The notes: generated from the sequence alone by a model not told the origin. Counted from the first letter of the stretch, positions 42,877 through 53,347 are shown. The stretch: DNA of 64,000 nt from Prevotella sp. oral taxon 299 str. F0039 (GCF_000163055.2 NC_022111.1:434001-498000), one strand, 5' to 3'. Program-made: numbers and translations.

Positions 42877-44268
42877 CTATTGTTTTTTCGGTGTATTCTC
42901 GCTAGCTTCTGTAAGCTTATTGTGCCTATTTACTGGCTTGTGTGAACCTTTTGGTCTCTTGTTTTCGTTGCTCTTCTTTTTAGAATGATGAGTGTTTGTA
43001 GCATTCTTATCGTGCTGTTGATTTTTTGTTTCTTTGTAGTGTCTCTGTTTGAATGATGCTTTTCCTGACGAATTTCTGCTTTTTACACCCTTTTTTCTTG
43101 CAAATTTCTGAACCTTTTTATATTCTGGCCCTTCTCCAATATTATCTGGATTAGGCGTTTTGTCAATAGTCTTCTCTAAAAATTGTTCTATTTGTTGGAA
43201 ATAGAACATATCTTCATCGCTTACAAGAGTAATGGCTTTACCATCTCTATCGGCTCTTGCAGTTCTGCCAATTCGGTGTATATAGTCTTCCACATCGTGT
43301 GGAACATCATAATTGATAACCATTCTAATATCATCAATATCAATTCCTCTTGATACGATGTCGGTTGCAACTAATACATCAATCTGACCTGCTTTAAACT
43401 TAAACATCACCTCATCTCGCTCTGCTTGCGATAGATCAGAGTGCATAGCACCGCTGTTTATTTTCTTCGAAAGCAATGCCTTATTGATATCTTTCACCTT
43501 ATCTTTCTTTCCAGAAAAGATGATGACACGTTGCAAGTTATCAGCATTAAACAGACTAGTAACAATCTTTAGTTTTTGAGGCTCATAGCAAACATAAGCC
43601 GATTGCTTTATCTTTTCAGCAGGTTTACTAACTGCTAGTTTTATTGTTTCAGGATTCTTGAGTATTGTTCGTGCAAGAGTTTCAATTTTAGGAGGCATGG
43701 TTGCAGAGAACATTATGTTCTGACAATGGGGTGGAAGCTCCTTTGCTATGGTCATAATGTCGTCATAAAAGCCCATATCTAGCATTCTGTCGGCTTCGTC
43801 AAGAATAAAGAATGAAACTCCCGAGGTATCAATGTTGCCTAGAGATAAATGAGAAATGAAACGTCCTGGGGTAGCAATAATAACGTCTGCCCCGAGTTTT
43901 AATGACTTAATCTCTTGGTCGTAGCGATTTCCATCGTTACCTCCATACACTGCAACGCTACTCACTTCTTGTAGATAATAGCTGAATCCTTGCATCGCTT
44001 GGTCTATTTGTTGAGCCAATTCACGGGTTGGAGACATTATAATGCAGTTGATTTTATCTTTTGGATAGCCTCCATTGTCGAGTAAAGATAGTACGGGAAG
44101 CAAATAAGCTGCGGTCTTTCCTGTTCCCGTTTGAGCCACACCTAGGATGTCTTTTTTATTCAAAATAGCAGGAATACATGCCTCTTGAATAGGTGTACAC
44201 TCATCAAAACGCATGTCATAGAGTGCGTCTAATATATTATCATTTAAATTTAATTCGTCGAAAAACAT
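42877..44268 (-). CDS. DEAD-box RNA helicase (RhlE-like)
   Basis: A 463-residue DEAD-box helicase. Motifs: Q residue in CTPIQ (24-28), Walker A AQTGTGKT (45-52), PTREL (80-84), DEAD (157-160), SAT (188-190) and HRIGRTAR (about 332-339). The C-terminal ~75 residues are basic and low complexity, rich in Lys, Asn, His and Ser, a usual RNA-binding tail. It likely helps ribosome assembly or RNA turnover, particularly in the cold. It is last in the lon-tgt-lptF/G run, 86 nt after its neighbour. Confidence 0.94.
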   Translation of the reverse strand: MFFDELNLNDNILDALYDMRFDECTPIQEACIPAILNKKDILGVAQTGTGKTAAYLLPVLSLLDNGGYPKDKINCIIMSPTRELAQQIDQAMQGFSYYLQEVSSVAVYGGNDGNRYDQEIKSLKLGADVIIATPGRFISHLSLGNIDTSGVSFFILDEADRMLDMGFYDDIMTIAKELPPHCQNIMFSATMPPKIETLARTILKNPETIKLAVSKPAEKIKQSAYVCYEPQKLKIVTSLFNADNLQRVIIFSGKKDKVKDINKALLSKKINSGAMHSDLSQAERDEVMFKFKAGQIDVLVATDIVSRGIDIDDIRMVINYDVPHDVEDYIHRIGRTARADRDGKAITLVSDEDMFYFQQIEQFLEKTIDKTPNPDNIGEGPEYKKVQKFARKKGVKSRNSSGKASFKQRHYKETKNQQHDKNATNTHHSKKKSNENKRPKGSHKPVNRHNKLTEASENTPKKQ

Positions 44269-44354
44269 TCTTTTTTGTTTCTATTGTCTAAACCTTTATT
44301 ATGAAATAGAATGAGGGTCTATATATAATAATAGGTGTCTTAATTTGTTATTGA

Positions 44355-45584
44355 TTAGTTGGGAGCCTTTCTATAGCAGAAATATGCAACCAAACTAAAT
44401 ATAATGTTGGGAATCCATGCTGCAATTATAGGAGGAGTATTGGCGTTGATCGCAAATGTTGCAGATACGGTTTGAAGCATGATGTATCCAAAACTAAGGG
44501 CTAGTCCAATACCCATATAGAGTCCCATTCCCCCTTTTCGCTTTCTCGAAGATAGCGATAAACCAATGGTTGTGAGGATGAACGATGCAAAAGACGATGC
44601 GATTCGTTTGTGATATTCCACCTGATACTGCACAACATTACTGCTTCCACGGTCTATTTGCTTTGAAATATAGTCTTGAAGCTGTGCACTTGTAAAGGTT
44701 TCTTGTTGTCCTTTTGAGTAAACAAGATCGGTAGGCTCCATCATAATGATAGTATCTCGTTGAGCACCTGTTGTTATTTTCTCTTTTAATCCTTCAAGTT
44801 TACGAGTCTTCCAGTTAGATATTGTCCAGTGATATTTGGTATCTGATATGGTGTCATACTGTATTTCAGTAGCAGTTAGATGGCTAACGAGCTTTTTATT
44901 GTTGAACTTATCAAGAGAAAAACCATAGCCTCTTTTACTATTGTTATCGTAATGTTGAATATAAGCAATTACCCCTTTGTCCACTTGCAACAACACATTA
45001 TCTGCCGAAGTGTTCTTTGTTTTATTTTTATATAATGCTTCAAAGTTCTGACGAATAACGGTTCCGTGTGGAATAACATTTGAACTTAGGTAATAAGAGA
45101 GCATTGATATCAATGCACACGATATCATATAAGGGCGCATAAGACGTTTAAATGAAACACCTGCTGCTAGTATTGAGATGATTTCTGAATTGCCTGCAAG
45201 CTTCGACGTGAAGAAAATGACGGCAATAAAGACAAACAAAGGACTAAAAAGGTTGGCGAAGTAGGGAACGAAGTTGGCGTAATAGTCAAACACAATAGCC
45301 TTTAATGGAGCATGATATTGTGCGAATCGTGCTAAATTTTCATTTACATCGAAAACAATAGCCACTGAAATAATAAGAAGAATAGAGAAAATATAAGTTC
45401 CAATAAACTTCTTAATGATGTACCAATCAAGTATCTTTATATATCTCTTGGGGCTGAAATAGGCTAAAAAAGCACCATACTTCTTCAGAAAATTCCAAAG
45501 AGGAAGAAGGAAAGAAAGCTTCTCTTTAATGGTTGATAATACCTTTTGATATCGTTCTTTTATGTTTGAAGTGATATTATTCAT
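44355..45584 (-). CDS. LptF/LptG family lipopolysaccharide export permease
   Basis: A 409-residue inner-membrane permease of the YjgP/YjgQ family, which with LptB extracts lipopolysaccharide and passes it to the LptC-A bridge. It has a cytosolic N-terminus with the typical YIKILDWYIIKKFIGTY entry (about 46-62), transmembrane helices at about 62-80, 100-125 and 140-160, a periplasmic beta-jellyroll of ~150 residues, and three more helices at about 325-405. LptF and LptG cannot be told apart with confidence. It lies 34 nt after tgt. Confidence 0.88.
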   Translation of the reverse strand: MNNITSNIKERYQKVLSTIKEKLSFLLPLWNFLKKYGAFLAYFSPKRYIKILDWYIIKKFIGTYIFSILLIISVAIVFDVNENLARFAQYHAPLKAIVFDYYANFVPYFANLFSPLFVFIAVIFFTSKLAGNSEIISILAAGVSFKRLMRPYMISCALISMLSYYLSSNVIPHGTVIRQNFEALYKNKTKNTSADNVLLQVDKGVIAYIQHYDNNSKRGYGFSLDKFNNKKLVSHLTATEIQYDTISDTKYHWTISNWKTRKLEGLKEKITTGAQRDTIIMMEPTDLVYSKGQQETFTSAQLQDYISKQIDRGSSNVVQYQVEYHKRIASSFASFILTTIGLSLSSRKRKGGMGLYMGIGLALSFGYIMLQTVSATFAINANTPPIIAAWIPNIIFSLVAYFCYRKAPN

Positions 45585-45618
45585 TTTGTATTATTTCGTA
45601 ATCTACGCCAATATATCA

Positions 45619-46746
45619 TTAAAGTCGTCTGCCAAGTTTCTCAATAACACTCGCTTTCCAACTAGCAAAGTCGCCTTGTAAGATGTGTTGACGTGCGTCT
45701 TTTACAAGTCGAAGATAGAAAGCAAGGTTATGAATACTACCTATTTGCATTGCTAAAAGCTCCTGAGCTTTATATAAGTGATGCAGATATGCCTTTGTAT
45801 AGATAAGATCTGTTTCACAGCCATCAATGTCAATAGGAGAGAAATCGTTTTCCCATTTCTTGTTTCTCATATTCATAGTTCCCTCATAAGTAAACAACAT
45901 TGCATTTCTTCCGTTACGAGTTGGCATTACACAATCGAACATATCCACTCCACGAGCAATACCTTCGAGTATGTTTTGAGGTGTTCCTACGCCCATAAGG
46001 TAGCGTGGCTTTGAGGTAGGTAGAATGTCATTCACCACCTCAATCATTTCATACATCACTTCGGTAGGCTCTCCTACAGCTAAACCTCCAATGGCATTGC
46101 CATCTGCTCCCTTATCTGCTATGAACTTAGCGGCTTCTTTTCGTAACTCTTTATAAGTGCAACCTTGTACAATAGGGAAAAGAGTTTGTTGATAACCATA
46201 AAGCGCTTCTGTTTCATTAAAGCGCTTTAAGCAACGATCTAACCATCTTTGGGTCATCATTAAGCTATTCTTCGCATATTGATAGTCGCTCTTTCCTGGT
46301 GGACATTCATCGAAAGCCATAATAATATCTGCACCAATCACTCGTTGAGTGTCCATAACATTCTCAGGAGTAAAGAAGTGTTTAGAGCCATCTATATGCG
46401 AACGGAACTCACATCCCTCTTCTTTTAATTTACGAATACCTGTTAGTGAGAATACTTGGAAACCGCCACTATCTGTTAATATAGGGCGATCCCAGCCGTT
46501 GAACTTATGTAGTCCACCTGCATTTTTTAGTATATCTAGTCCTGGACGCAAATAAAGATGATAAGTATTTCCAAGTATTATCTGCGCATTTATTTGTTGT
46601 TTTAGTTCGTTTAGATGAACTCCTTTAACACTTCCGCATGTTCCTACCGGCATAAAGATAGGTGTCTCAATCTGTCCGTGGTCTGTAGTTATAACACCTG
46701 CACGTGCGTTTGAGTTGACATCTAAGCCTTTTAATTCGAACTTCAT
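45619..46746 (-). CDS. tgt: tRNA-guanine transglycosylase
   Basis: A 375-residue enzyme that swaps G34 of tRNAs with GUN anticodons for a queuosine precursor. The catalytic region LTDSGGFQVFS (90-100, with D92) and FDCVMPTRNGRNA (near 270-282) are intact. However, the usual CxCxxC zinc cluster before the C-terminal helix is not seen: the region reads DGCETDLIYTKAYLHHL (single Cys). This might be normal for Bacteroidota enzymes, but differs from the E. coli type. It is 15 nt downstream of lon. Confidence 0.93.
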   Translation of the reverse strand: MKFELKGLDVNSNARAGVITTDHGQIETPIFMPVGTCGSVKGVHLNELKQQINAQIILGNTYHLYLRPGLDILKNAGGLHKFNGWDRPILTDSGGFQVFSLTGIRKLKEEGCEFRSHIDGSKHFFTPENVMDTQRVIGADIIMAFDECPPGKSDYQYAKNSLMMTQRWLDRCLKRFNETEALYGYQQTLFPIVQGCTYKELRKEAAKFIADKGADGNAIGGLAVGEPTEVMYEMIEVVNDILPTSKPRYLMGVGTPQNILEGIARGVDMFDCVMPTRNGRNAMLFTYEGTMNMRNKKWENDFSPIDIDGCETDLIYTKAYLHHLYKAQELLAMQIGSIHNLAFYLRLVKDARQHILQGDFASWKASVIEKLGRRL

Positions 46747-46761
46747 TATGTTTGTTGTTGC

Positions 46762-49236
46762 TTAATTTTGCTGTTCTTCTTGTGTTTTAGAATCTTCAAA
46801 AGTAAACGAAATGGCATTATCTACCTTTTCATTTGTTAGTGCGAAAGCCAAAACATCTTGTATCGTGTCTACGTAATGGAATGTAACTCCATGTAAATAG
46901 ATATCTGCAATTTCCTCAATATCTTTCTTATTGTCTTGACAAATGAGGATATCTGTTATTCCTGCACGCTTTGCAGCAAGTATTTTTTCTTTGATTCCGC
47001 CTACTGGAAGCACTTTTCCACGAAGTGTTATCTCGCCAGTCATAGCCACATTTTTGCGTACTTTGCGTTGAGTTAGAGCCGAAGCAATACTTGTTGCAAT
47101 TGTGATACCAGCAGAAGGACCATCTTTTGGAGTTGCACCTTCAGGCACATGAATGTGAATGTTCCATTGATCAAAGATACGATAGTCTATCTTTAGCTCA
47201 TCAGCATGAGCCTTAATATATTCAAGAGCAATGACAGCACTCTCTTTCATTACATCACCTAGATTACCAGTGAGTGTTAGTTTGCCTGTTTTTCCTTTGC
47301 TTAAAGATGTTTCGATGAATAGAATTTCACCACCAACGCTAGTCCAAGCCAAGCCAGTTACAACGCCTGCATATTGGTTTCCTTGATAAATATCCCTGCT
47401 AAATGGAGCTTTTCCAAGTAGTTCTCCAATGTTATTTGTTGTAAGTTTGTTATAAATCAAGTCGCCATCGATCTCATATTTAAATGCAACTTTGCGCATA
47501 ACCTTACCTATTTGCTTTTCTAATTGACGCACACCGCTCTCTCTTGTGTATTTTTCGATAATCATTTCAAGAGTAGCTTTAGGGAAAGCAATCTTCTTAG
47601 AAAGATTATTTAGACCAGTGTTTTCAAGCTCTTTAGGAATAAGATGACGCTTTGCGATCTCTAATTTCTCTTCAGTTATATATCCACTCACTTCAATTAG
47701 CTCCATACGATCGAGCAATGGTCGTGGAATAGCACTGATATCGTTTGCTGTTGCGATAAATAATACCTTAGAAAGATCGTAATCTAAGTCTAAGAAATTA
47801 TCGTGAAAAGCATTGTTTTGCTCAGGGTCTAATACCTCAAGAAGGGCAGATGTGGGGTCGCCATGATTGCTCATAGTGCCCACTTTATCTATTTCGTCGA
47901 GAATAAAGACAGGATTTGACGAGCCAGCTTTTTGTATACTCTTGATGATTCGACCAGGCATTGCACCCACATAGGTACGTCTGTGACCTCTAATCTCAGA
48001 CTCATCGTGAACGCCACCCAATGACATTCGGATATATTTGCGTTTCATCGACTCGGCAATACTCTTTCCTAAGCTGGTCTTACCCACTCCTGGAGGACCA
48101 TAAAGGCATATAATTGGAGCTTTAAGATCACCTTTTAATTTCAATACTGCGAGGTGTTCTAAAATGCGTTCTTTAACCTTTTCCATACCATAGTGATCCT
48201 TGTCTAGAATCTTTTGGGCTCTTTTAAGGTCTAACTCGTCTTTTGTACACTCGTTCCAAGGAAGCGAAACAAGCTGTTGAAGATAGTTAAGTTGAATGCT
48301 ATACTCGGGACTTTGGGGGTTATACATATCCAATTTATCGAGCTCTTTGTAGAATACTTCGCTAATATTCTCATTCCAATCTTTCTTTAGAGCTTTCTTA
48401 CGGAGATCCAATTTTTCTGGACTTCCTTCTCCATTGTTAAGCTCTCGCTTGATGTTTTTTATTTGTTGTTGTAAGAAATATTCCTTTTGTTGCTCATCAA
48501 GATCTTCTCTAGTTTTTGAACGGATACTTTGAATGAGTTCTAGTTTTTGTATTTCTTGGTCAAGAAGTTGCAACGCAATAAATGTTCTTTCTTTGATTTC
48601 TGGAGTTGAAAGCAATTTATATTTGTCTTCAATGCTGAAAGGTAAGTTCGAACAGATATAGTTGAGTACAACAATATTATTACGAATATTATTCATGGCA
48701 AATTGAGATTCGCTTGGAATATCTTCGTTTCTCAATATATATTCAGCGGTTTGCTTGCGTAAATCATCAATAGCCATAGAGAATTCTTTATCTCTTTTGG
48801 TTGGCATCTTTTCTTGTTCGTTGGCAGTTAAACCTTGAATGTGTGGCTTTTCTTTAGTTATTTCGCTTAAAGAACAGCGTCCAAGACCTTGAACAACAGC
48901 GGTTACGTTGTTTCCACTATTGGGTATTTCAATGATACGAACAAGCTTCGCATACACACCATAGTGGAAAAGATCTTCTTTCTTTGGTGAGTCTACGTCA
49001 GCATCTTTTTGGCAAAAAATAGCAAAAGTTTGATCTTCTTGCTTTGATATTTTATTGATGAGGCTCAAACTTTGTTTTCTTCCGATGAGAATGGGTGTTA
49101 AAACACCAGGGAAGAGCATAAGATTGCGGGTTGCAAGAATGGGTATTTCACCCTCAACGGTTGTATTGAATAGAGTTGAAATATCGCCATCATAATCGGC
49201 AATCATTTGTATTGAGCCATTTATTTTATTATCCAT
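46762..49236 (-). CDS. lon: ATP-dependent protease Lon
   Basis: An 824-residue LonA protease that removes damaged and regulatory proteins. Domains: N-terminal substrate-binding region (about 25-230), coiled coil (about 230-320), AAA+ module with GPPGVGKTS and DEIDK, and protease domain with the catalytic Ser in GPSAGI and Lys in the following [15 protein letters not shown] segment. I chose ATG 49236; a longer TTG frame from 49266 would run through the promoter box at 49256-49263. It leads the lon-tgt-lptF/G group. Confidence 0.96.
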   Translation of the reverse strand: MDNKINGSIQMIADYDGDISTLFNTTVEGEIPILATRNLMLFPGVLTPILIGRKQSLSLINKISKQEDQTFAIFCQKDADVDSPKKEDLFHYGVYAKLVRIIEIPNSGNNVTAVVQGLGRCSLSEITKEKPHIQGLTANEQEKMPTKRDKEFSMAIDDLRKQTAEYILRNEDIPSESQFAMNNIRNNIVVLNYICSNLPFSIEDKYKLLSTPEIKERTFIALQLLDQEIQKLELIQSIRSKTREDLDEQQKEYFLQQQIKNIKRELNNGEGSPEKLDLRKKALKKDWNENISEVFYKELDKLDMYNPQSPEYSIQLNYLQQLVSLPWNECTKDELDLKRAQKILDKDHYGMEKVKERILEHLAVLKLKGDLKAPIICLYGPPGVGKTSLGKSIAESMKRKYIRMSLGGVHDESEIRGHRRTYVGAMPGRIIKSIQKAGSSNPVFILDEIDKVGTMSNHGDPTSALLEVLDPEQNNAFHDNFLDLDYDLSKVLFIATANDISAIPRPLLDRMELIEVSGYITEEKLEIAKRHLIPKELENTGLNNLSKKIAFPKATLEMIIEKYTRESGVRQLEKQIGKVMRKVAFKYEIDGDLIYNKLTTNNIGELLGKAPFSRDIYQGNQYAGVVTGLAWTSVGGEILFIETSLSKGKTGKLTLTGNLGDVMKESAVIALEYIKAHADELKIDYRIFDQWNIHIHVPEGATPKDGPSAGITIATSIASALTQRKVRKNVAMTGEITLRGKVLPVGGIKEKILAAKRAGITDILICQDNKKDIEEIADIYLHGVTFHYVDTIQDVLAFALTNEKVDNAISFTFEDSKTQEEQQN

Positions 49237-49255
49237 GTCATTTGTTTTTAGGCAA

Positions 49256-49263
49256 CAAAGGTA
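49256..49263 (-). promoter_or_regulatory. -7 box of lon promoter
   Basis: TACCTTTG on the minus strand, 19 nt upstream of the lon ATG, giving a very short leader and fixing the start codon choice. Confidence 0.7.
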
Positions 49264-49266
49264 CAA

Positions 49267-50146
49267 ATAATAATTGATATATTATAATAAGGTATACTAA
49301 AACTCATTCTTGTTCTTAAACTTGAGTTTCAATAGTCTTCTTTGGGTATTATTTTTACTTTGCAATGCCGTTTTGGGTATTTATTTCTTATGTTGTGTAA
49401 AGTATAATATTGAGTAGCAAAAAGTAAGCCAAATAACTTTTTGTTAACATCTTTTGTTTTGATACTTTAGGTAATTTGATTGTACTTCTAGCTTGTTTTA
49501 TGAGTTTTTTGCCAATTGTTGTACTGTTTGTTGAGTTAAATTGTTTACTTGTGAGTGTATTTTGTTATAGAAAACCATGCTTTTATAATCTTAGAATAAG
49601 GGTGAGGGTGGGAGAATGGTGCATAAATTTTGATATAAAAAGGATTGCTTTTCTACTTGAATTGAATGAGTTTGTAGAACAAAAGCAATGCAATTAAAGT
49701 GCAATTACATTGCTTTTATGAATAAAAAGCATTGAGTTTATAGGAATACTTGATAATTGTAAGACTAAAAAAAGATAGTTCTTGATTTTATATTATGAAG
49801 TTTTTACTTTAATTCGTTGATTTTTAGTGTTTTAAAAGATATTTCTTGTCTTGTGTTCGAATGTTACTTTGAAATAAAATACATTTTGATTTAATCTTTT
49901 TTTTGTTTGTAGAATACAATTCTTACATATCTTCCTGCTCTCCTTTAAAATATCTCCTATATTTCAAATAATACTTGCTTTAATTTATAAAATATTAAGG
50001 ATTTGAAGTGTGTTTGTTCTTCTTATATCGAAAACTTTTATGGTTTACACTCAGAAAGTGTAATATTTAAAAGAAAAATGCGTTAGACAAAAAGATAGAG
50101 TGGGGTATGACTTGCTGTATTTAGATAGGTAAAGAAACGAAAAGAA
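49267..50146. other. Long intergenic region with no clear gene
   Basis: About 880 nt between the divergent lon and trmN6 genes. A 73-codon frame at 49476-49697 lacks recognisable features. A 10-bp hairpin (49681-49690 with 49708-49717) and a repeat of its arm (AAAAGCATTG, 49725-49734) are present. The size allows a small RNA, but no promoter box plus terminator pair is clear. Confidence 0.6.
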
Positions 50147-50866
50147 ATGGCAAATAGTGTATTTACATTTAAGCAATTTAAGGTAGAACAATCTGGGTGT
50201 GCAATGAAAGTGGGTACAGATGGTGTGTTACTTGGTGCGTGGGCAAAAGGCGGAGAGCGTATTCTTGATATAGGAACAGGTAGCGGATTGATTGCATTGA
50301 TGATGGCTCAACGATGTCCTTTAGCACAAATTGTGGCTTTGGATATTGATGAAGGGGCTTATAAGCAAGCTGTTAGTAATGTGGAAGGGAGCGTTTTTTG
50401 TGATAGAATTTCTGTTGTTCATGCATCGTTACAAGATTATTGCAAGGTAAATAAAGTTGGGCTGGAAGGCAGTTTTGATGCGATAGTGAGTAATCCTCCC
50501 TTCTTTGTGAACTCATTAAAGAGTAAAGGGGATAGTAGAACGACGGCTCGGCATACGGATACGTTGTCGTTTGTAGAGCTATTGCGTTGGGTTTCTTTTC
50601 TACTTCGAGAACAAGGTACTTTTAGTTGCATTATTCCCACTGGAGTGTTGAATGACTTTTTAAGTGAGAGCTATATTTGTGGTTTGTCGTTGATGCATCA
50701 TGTTGCAATTAAAACTGTAGAAAATAAAATAGCCAAAAGGCATCTGTTGTGTTTGGTAAAAGGTGTTTGTGGTGAGGAAATGCACGAAGAACAAGTTTTG
50801 AAAGATACCGAAGGAAAGCCTTCTTTCTGGTATAATGAAATAACAAAAGCCTTCTATTTGTGGTAG
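50147..50866 (+). CDS. trmN6: tRNA1(Val) A37 N6-methyltransferase TrmN6-like
   Basis: A 239-residue class I SAM methyltransferase. DIGTGSG (41-47) binds SAM and NPPF (116-119) is the N6-amino methyltransferase motif; the N-terminal FTFKQFKVEQ and KVGTDGVLLGAW match the YfiC/TrmN6 family, which methylates A37 of tRNA1(Val). Length fits. It is a single-gene unit with a terminator overlapping its stop codon. Confidence 0.9.
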   Translation: MANSVFTFKQFKVEQSGCAMKVGTDGVLLGAWAKGGERILDIGTGSGLIALMMAQRCPLAQIVALDIDEGAYKQAVSNVEGSVFCDRISVVHASLQDYCKVNKVGLEGSFDAIVSNPPFFVNSLKSKGDSRTTARHTDTLSFVELLRWVSFLLREQGTFSCIIPTGVLNDFLSESYICGLSLMHHVAIKTVENKIAKRHLLCLVKGVCGEEMHEEQVLKDTEGKPSFWYNEITKAFYLW

Positions 50867-50875
50867 AAGGCTTTT
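50845..50875 (+). terminator. Terminator overlapping trmN6 stop
   Basis: A perfect 12-bp stem (50845-50856 with 50864-50875) and a 7-nt loop; the stop codon TAG is the start of the right arm. T4 at the end. Probably also terminates the convergent dagK-like gene. Confidence 0.85.
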
Positions 50876-50911
50876 GACTTGTATACTGATAATAAAAATA
50901 TTGAGTGTGAT

Positions 50912-51940
50912 TTAGATGTTTAGTTTGCGTTGAATCTTTTTTCCAATGGCTTTAATATTGCGAGTTTGCTTGGTAACACCTTCTCTAAGCTGAGTTAATT
51001 CCGAGAATAACTCAGCCGCCGCATTTTGAATTTGATTAGGTTGTCGTAAACTTCTGTCGGCTTTTGGGTTGGTAAGTATTTTTATTCCCTTCTCTTTTAG
51101 AGTAACAATAATTTCCTTTCCTGTTTCAATAGGGTCGCCATCATAGTGAATAACGCCTGGTGCTTTTCGGTAGATTTTAATCTCTTTACTTCTGAAAGTA
51201 TTTATCTTATTGTTTTTGTCGAGTGTTTTGTTGAACATTTCGATACTTATCTGTGATGCTTCGAGAGCATCGAAAGGTTCCATAATAATAACGTCTATCA
51301 TGCCATCGCTCATCGATGCTTGTGGAGCAATATAGGCATTGTTGCCATATTGCGATGCGTTAGCGCACGAAATAAGGAAAGCTTTCTTTTTAATAGTTCC
51401 GTTTTCTGCCTCAATCTCATAGGTTTCAGGTTCGTATTTCAAACCTTCTTTAAGGATATTCTCTAAGTATGTTATTGGACCTCGCTTACCTGCTTCTGCA
51501 AATTTTTCGCTAATAAAGGCGTCAAAGCCCACTCCGCAAGTGCAAAAGAAAGGATGTTCGTTGATAATACCATAGTCGAGATCGGTTATCTCACAGTCGT
51601 TGAGAACCTGTATGGCCCCTTTAATCTTCATAGGGATAAGCAAATGACGTGCAAGCCCATTTCCAGAACCTGTAGGAATGATACCTAAAGCGGTGTTGGA
51701 GTGTACAAGTGCTCGTCCAACTTCATTCACTGTTCCGTCACCACCAATAGCAACTACAATATCAATGCCTTGCTCTTTAGATGCTTTTGCTATTTCATAG
51801 GCATGTCCTGCGTATTCTGTTTCTTGAATAGAATAGTCGAATTGTTCCTTATCTAATAGCTCTTCTATTAAATAAGGTATATCTTTTTTATTACTTGTAC
51901 CCGAAATTGGGTTCATAATAAAAACTATTTTTTTCTTCAT
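50912..51940 (-). CDS. DagK-family lipid kinase
   Basis: A 342-residue lipid kinase of the diacylglycerol/sphingosine/ceramide kinase superfamily. The catalytic domain carries GGDGTVNEVG (66-75) and TGSGNGLARHL (90-100). The C-terminal ~50 residues form a basic, helical extension. It is divergent from spt, with both promoter boxes in the 206 nt between them. In this setting it may phosphorylate a sphingoid base or ceramide rather than diacylglycerol; that is inference from context. Confidence 0.9.
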   Translation of the reverse strand: MKKKIVFIMNPISGTSNKKDIPYLIEELLDKEQFDYSIQETEYAGHAYEIAKASKEQGIDIVVAIGGDGTVNEVGRALVHSNTALGIIPTGSGNGLARHLLIPMKIKGAIQVLNDCEITDLDYGIINEHPFFCTCGVGFDAFISEKFAEAGKRGPITYLENILKEGLKYEPETYEIEAENGTIKKKAFLISCANASQYGNNAYIAPQASMSDGMIDVIIMEPFDALEASQISIEMFNKTLDKNNKINTFRSKEIKIYRKAPGVIHYDGDPIETGKEIIVTLKEKGIKILTNPKADRSLRQPNQIQNAAAELFSELTQLREGVTKQTRNIKAIGKKIQRKLNI

Positions 51941-51996
51941 TTTATTTCTATTGGTGAAATATTTAAGTGTAAAAGAATCTATTTTAATCCTATTGG

Positions 51997-52004
51997 CAAA
52001 GGTA
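51997..52004 (-). promoter_or_regulatory. -7 box of lipid kinase promoter
   Basis: TACCTTTG on the minus strand, 57 nt upstream of the lipid kinase start. It is one of two divergent boxes in this intergenic region. Confidence 0.6.
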
Positions 52005-52097
52005 ATAAAAACGAATGGAATGTAAATTTTGTTCTATCTAAAAAATGCAATTATGCATTATTTCTTAGTAAAATCTCTTTTTATATCATCTTTTTTG

Positions 52098-52105
52098 TAT
52101 CTTTG
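52098..52105 (+). promoter_or_regulatory. -7 box of spt promoter
   Basis: TATCTTTG on the plus strand, 42 nt upstream of the spt ATG. Confidence 0.65.
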
Positions 52106-52146
52106 CACACTGAAAAAATCAATAAAAGTTTTATAGACCTATTAAA

Positions 52147-53334
52147 ATGGGACAATTACAAGACAGATATAAGGCGTATAGAGAGCCTCAAAAATTCATA
52201 GAGGCAGGCGTTTATCCTTATTTTCGAGCTATAACTAGCAAACAAGGCGAAGAAGTTGAGATGGAAGGACATAAGGTACTTATGTTCGGTTCTAATTGTT
52301 ATACAGGTTTAACAGGTGATCAACGTGTTATAGATGCAGCAAAAGCAGCTTTAGATAAATATGGTTCTGGATGTGCAGGAAGCCGTTTCTTGAATGGAAC
52401 ACTTGATCTTCACGTTCAATTAGAAAAAGAATTGGCAGCCTTTGAACGCAAAGACGATGCATTATGTTTCTCTACTGGATTCTCTGTAAATCAAGGTGTT
52501 TTAGCTGTTGTTGCACAACGTGGTGACTATATCATTTGTGATGATAGAGACCATGCAAGTATTGTAGATGGAAGAAGATTGTCTTTTGCAACTCAACTTC
52601 GCTACAAACACAACGATATGGAAGACCTTGAACGCATCTTGCAAAAGCTTCCTCAAGAAGCAGTTAAGCTTATTGTCGTTGATGGAGTGTTCTCTATGGA
52701 AGGCGATTTGGCTAATCTTCCTGAAATTATACGTCTAAAGAAAAAGTATAATTGCTCGGTAATGGTTGACGAAGCACATTCACTTGGAGTGTTTGGAGAA
52801 TGCGGTCGTGGTGTATGTGATCATTTTGGACTTCTTGATGAGGTTGACCTTATTATGGGAACTTTCTCTAAGAGCTTAGCATCTATTGGTGGTTTCATCG
52901 CTGGAGATAAAGATACAATTAACTTCTTGCGTCATAGTTGTCGTTCATATATATTTAGTGCATCTAATACTCCAGCTGCAACTGCTGCAGCTTTAGAGGC
53001 ATTGCATATCCTACAAGCTGAGCCAGAAAGAATGACAAACCTTTGGAAAATTACTAATTACGCATTAAAACGTTTTAGAGAAGAAGGTTTTGAAATAGGA
53101 GATACAGAGAGTCCTATTATTCCTTTATATGTGAGAGATATTGATAAAACATTTATTGTAACAAAGCTCGCATTTGATAACGGAGTATTTATTAATCCTG
53201 TTATTCCTCCAGCATGTGCTCCTCAAGACACACTTGTTCGTTTAGCACTTATGGCTACACATACAGAAGAACAAGTAGAGCGTGGAGTTCAAATATTGAA
53301 AAAAATCTTTGTTGAACAAGGAATAATAAAATAA
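52147..53334 (+). CDS. spt: Serine palmitoyltransferase (alpha-oxoamine synthase family)
   Basis: A 395-residue PLP enzyme of the alpha-oxoamine synthase family. The Schiff-base Lys is K242 in GTFSKSLASIGG, with the PLP contact DEAHS (208-212) and the N-terminal GSNCYTGLTGD motif. The length and N-terminal GQLQDRYKAYREPQKF match the Bacteroidales serine palmitoyltransferases that start sphingolipid synthesis (L-serine plus palmitoyl-CoA). 2-Amino-3-ketobutyrate ligase (Kbl) and 8-amino-7-oxononanoate synthase are relatives. The divergent lipid kinase supports a membrane lipid role. Confidence 0.87.
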   Translation: MGQLQDRYKAYREPQKFIEAGVYPYFRAITSKQGEEVEMEGHKVLMFGSNCYTGLTGDQRVIDAAKAALDKYGSGCAGSRFLNGTLDLHVQLEKELAAFERKDDALCFSTGFSVNQGVLAVVAQRGDYIICDDRDHASIVDGRRLSFATQLRYKHNDMEDLERILQKLPQEAVKLIVVDGVFSMEGDLANLPEIIRLKKKYNCSVMVDEAHSLGVFGECGRGVCDHFGLLDEVDLIMGTFSKSLASIGGFIAGDKDTINFLRHSCRSYIFSASNTPAATAAALEALHILQAEPERMTNLWKITNYALKRFREEGFEIGDTESPIIPLYVRDIDKTFIVTKLAFDNGVFINPVIPPACAPQDTLVRLALMATHTEEQVERGVQILKKIFVEQGIIK

Positions 53335-53347
53335 TTTTGAAAAAATA

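Noticed and set aside
49237..49266. TTG extension of lon
   Set aside because: It contains the TACCTTTG promoter box, so it is not translated.
49476..49697. 73-codon ORF on the plus strand
   Set aside because: No recognisable domain or promoter; its 3' end forms part of a hairpin; likely chance.
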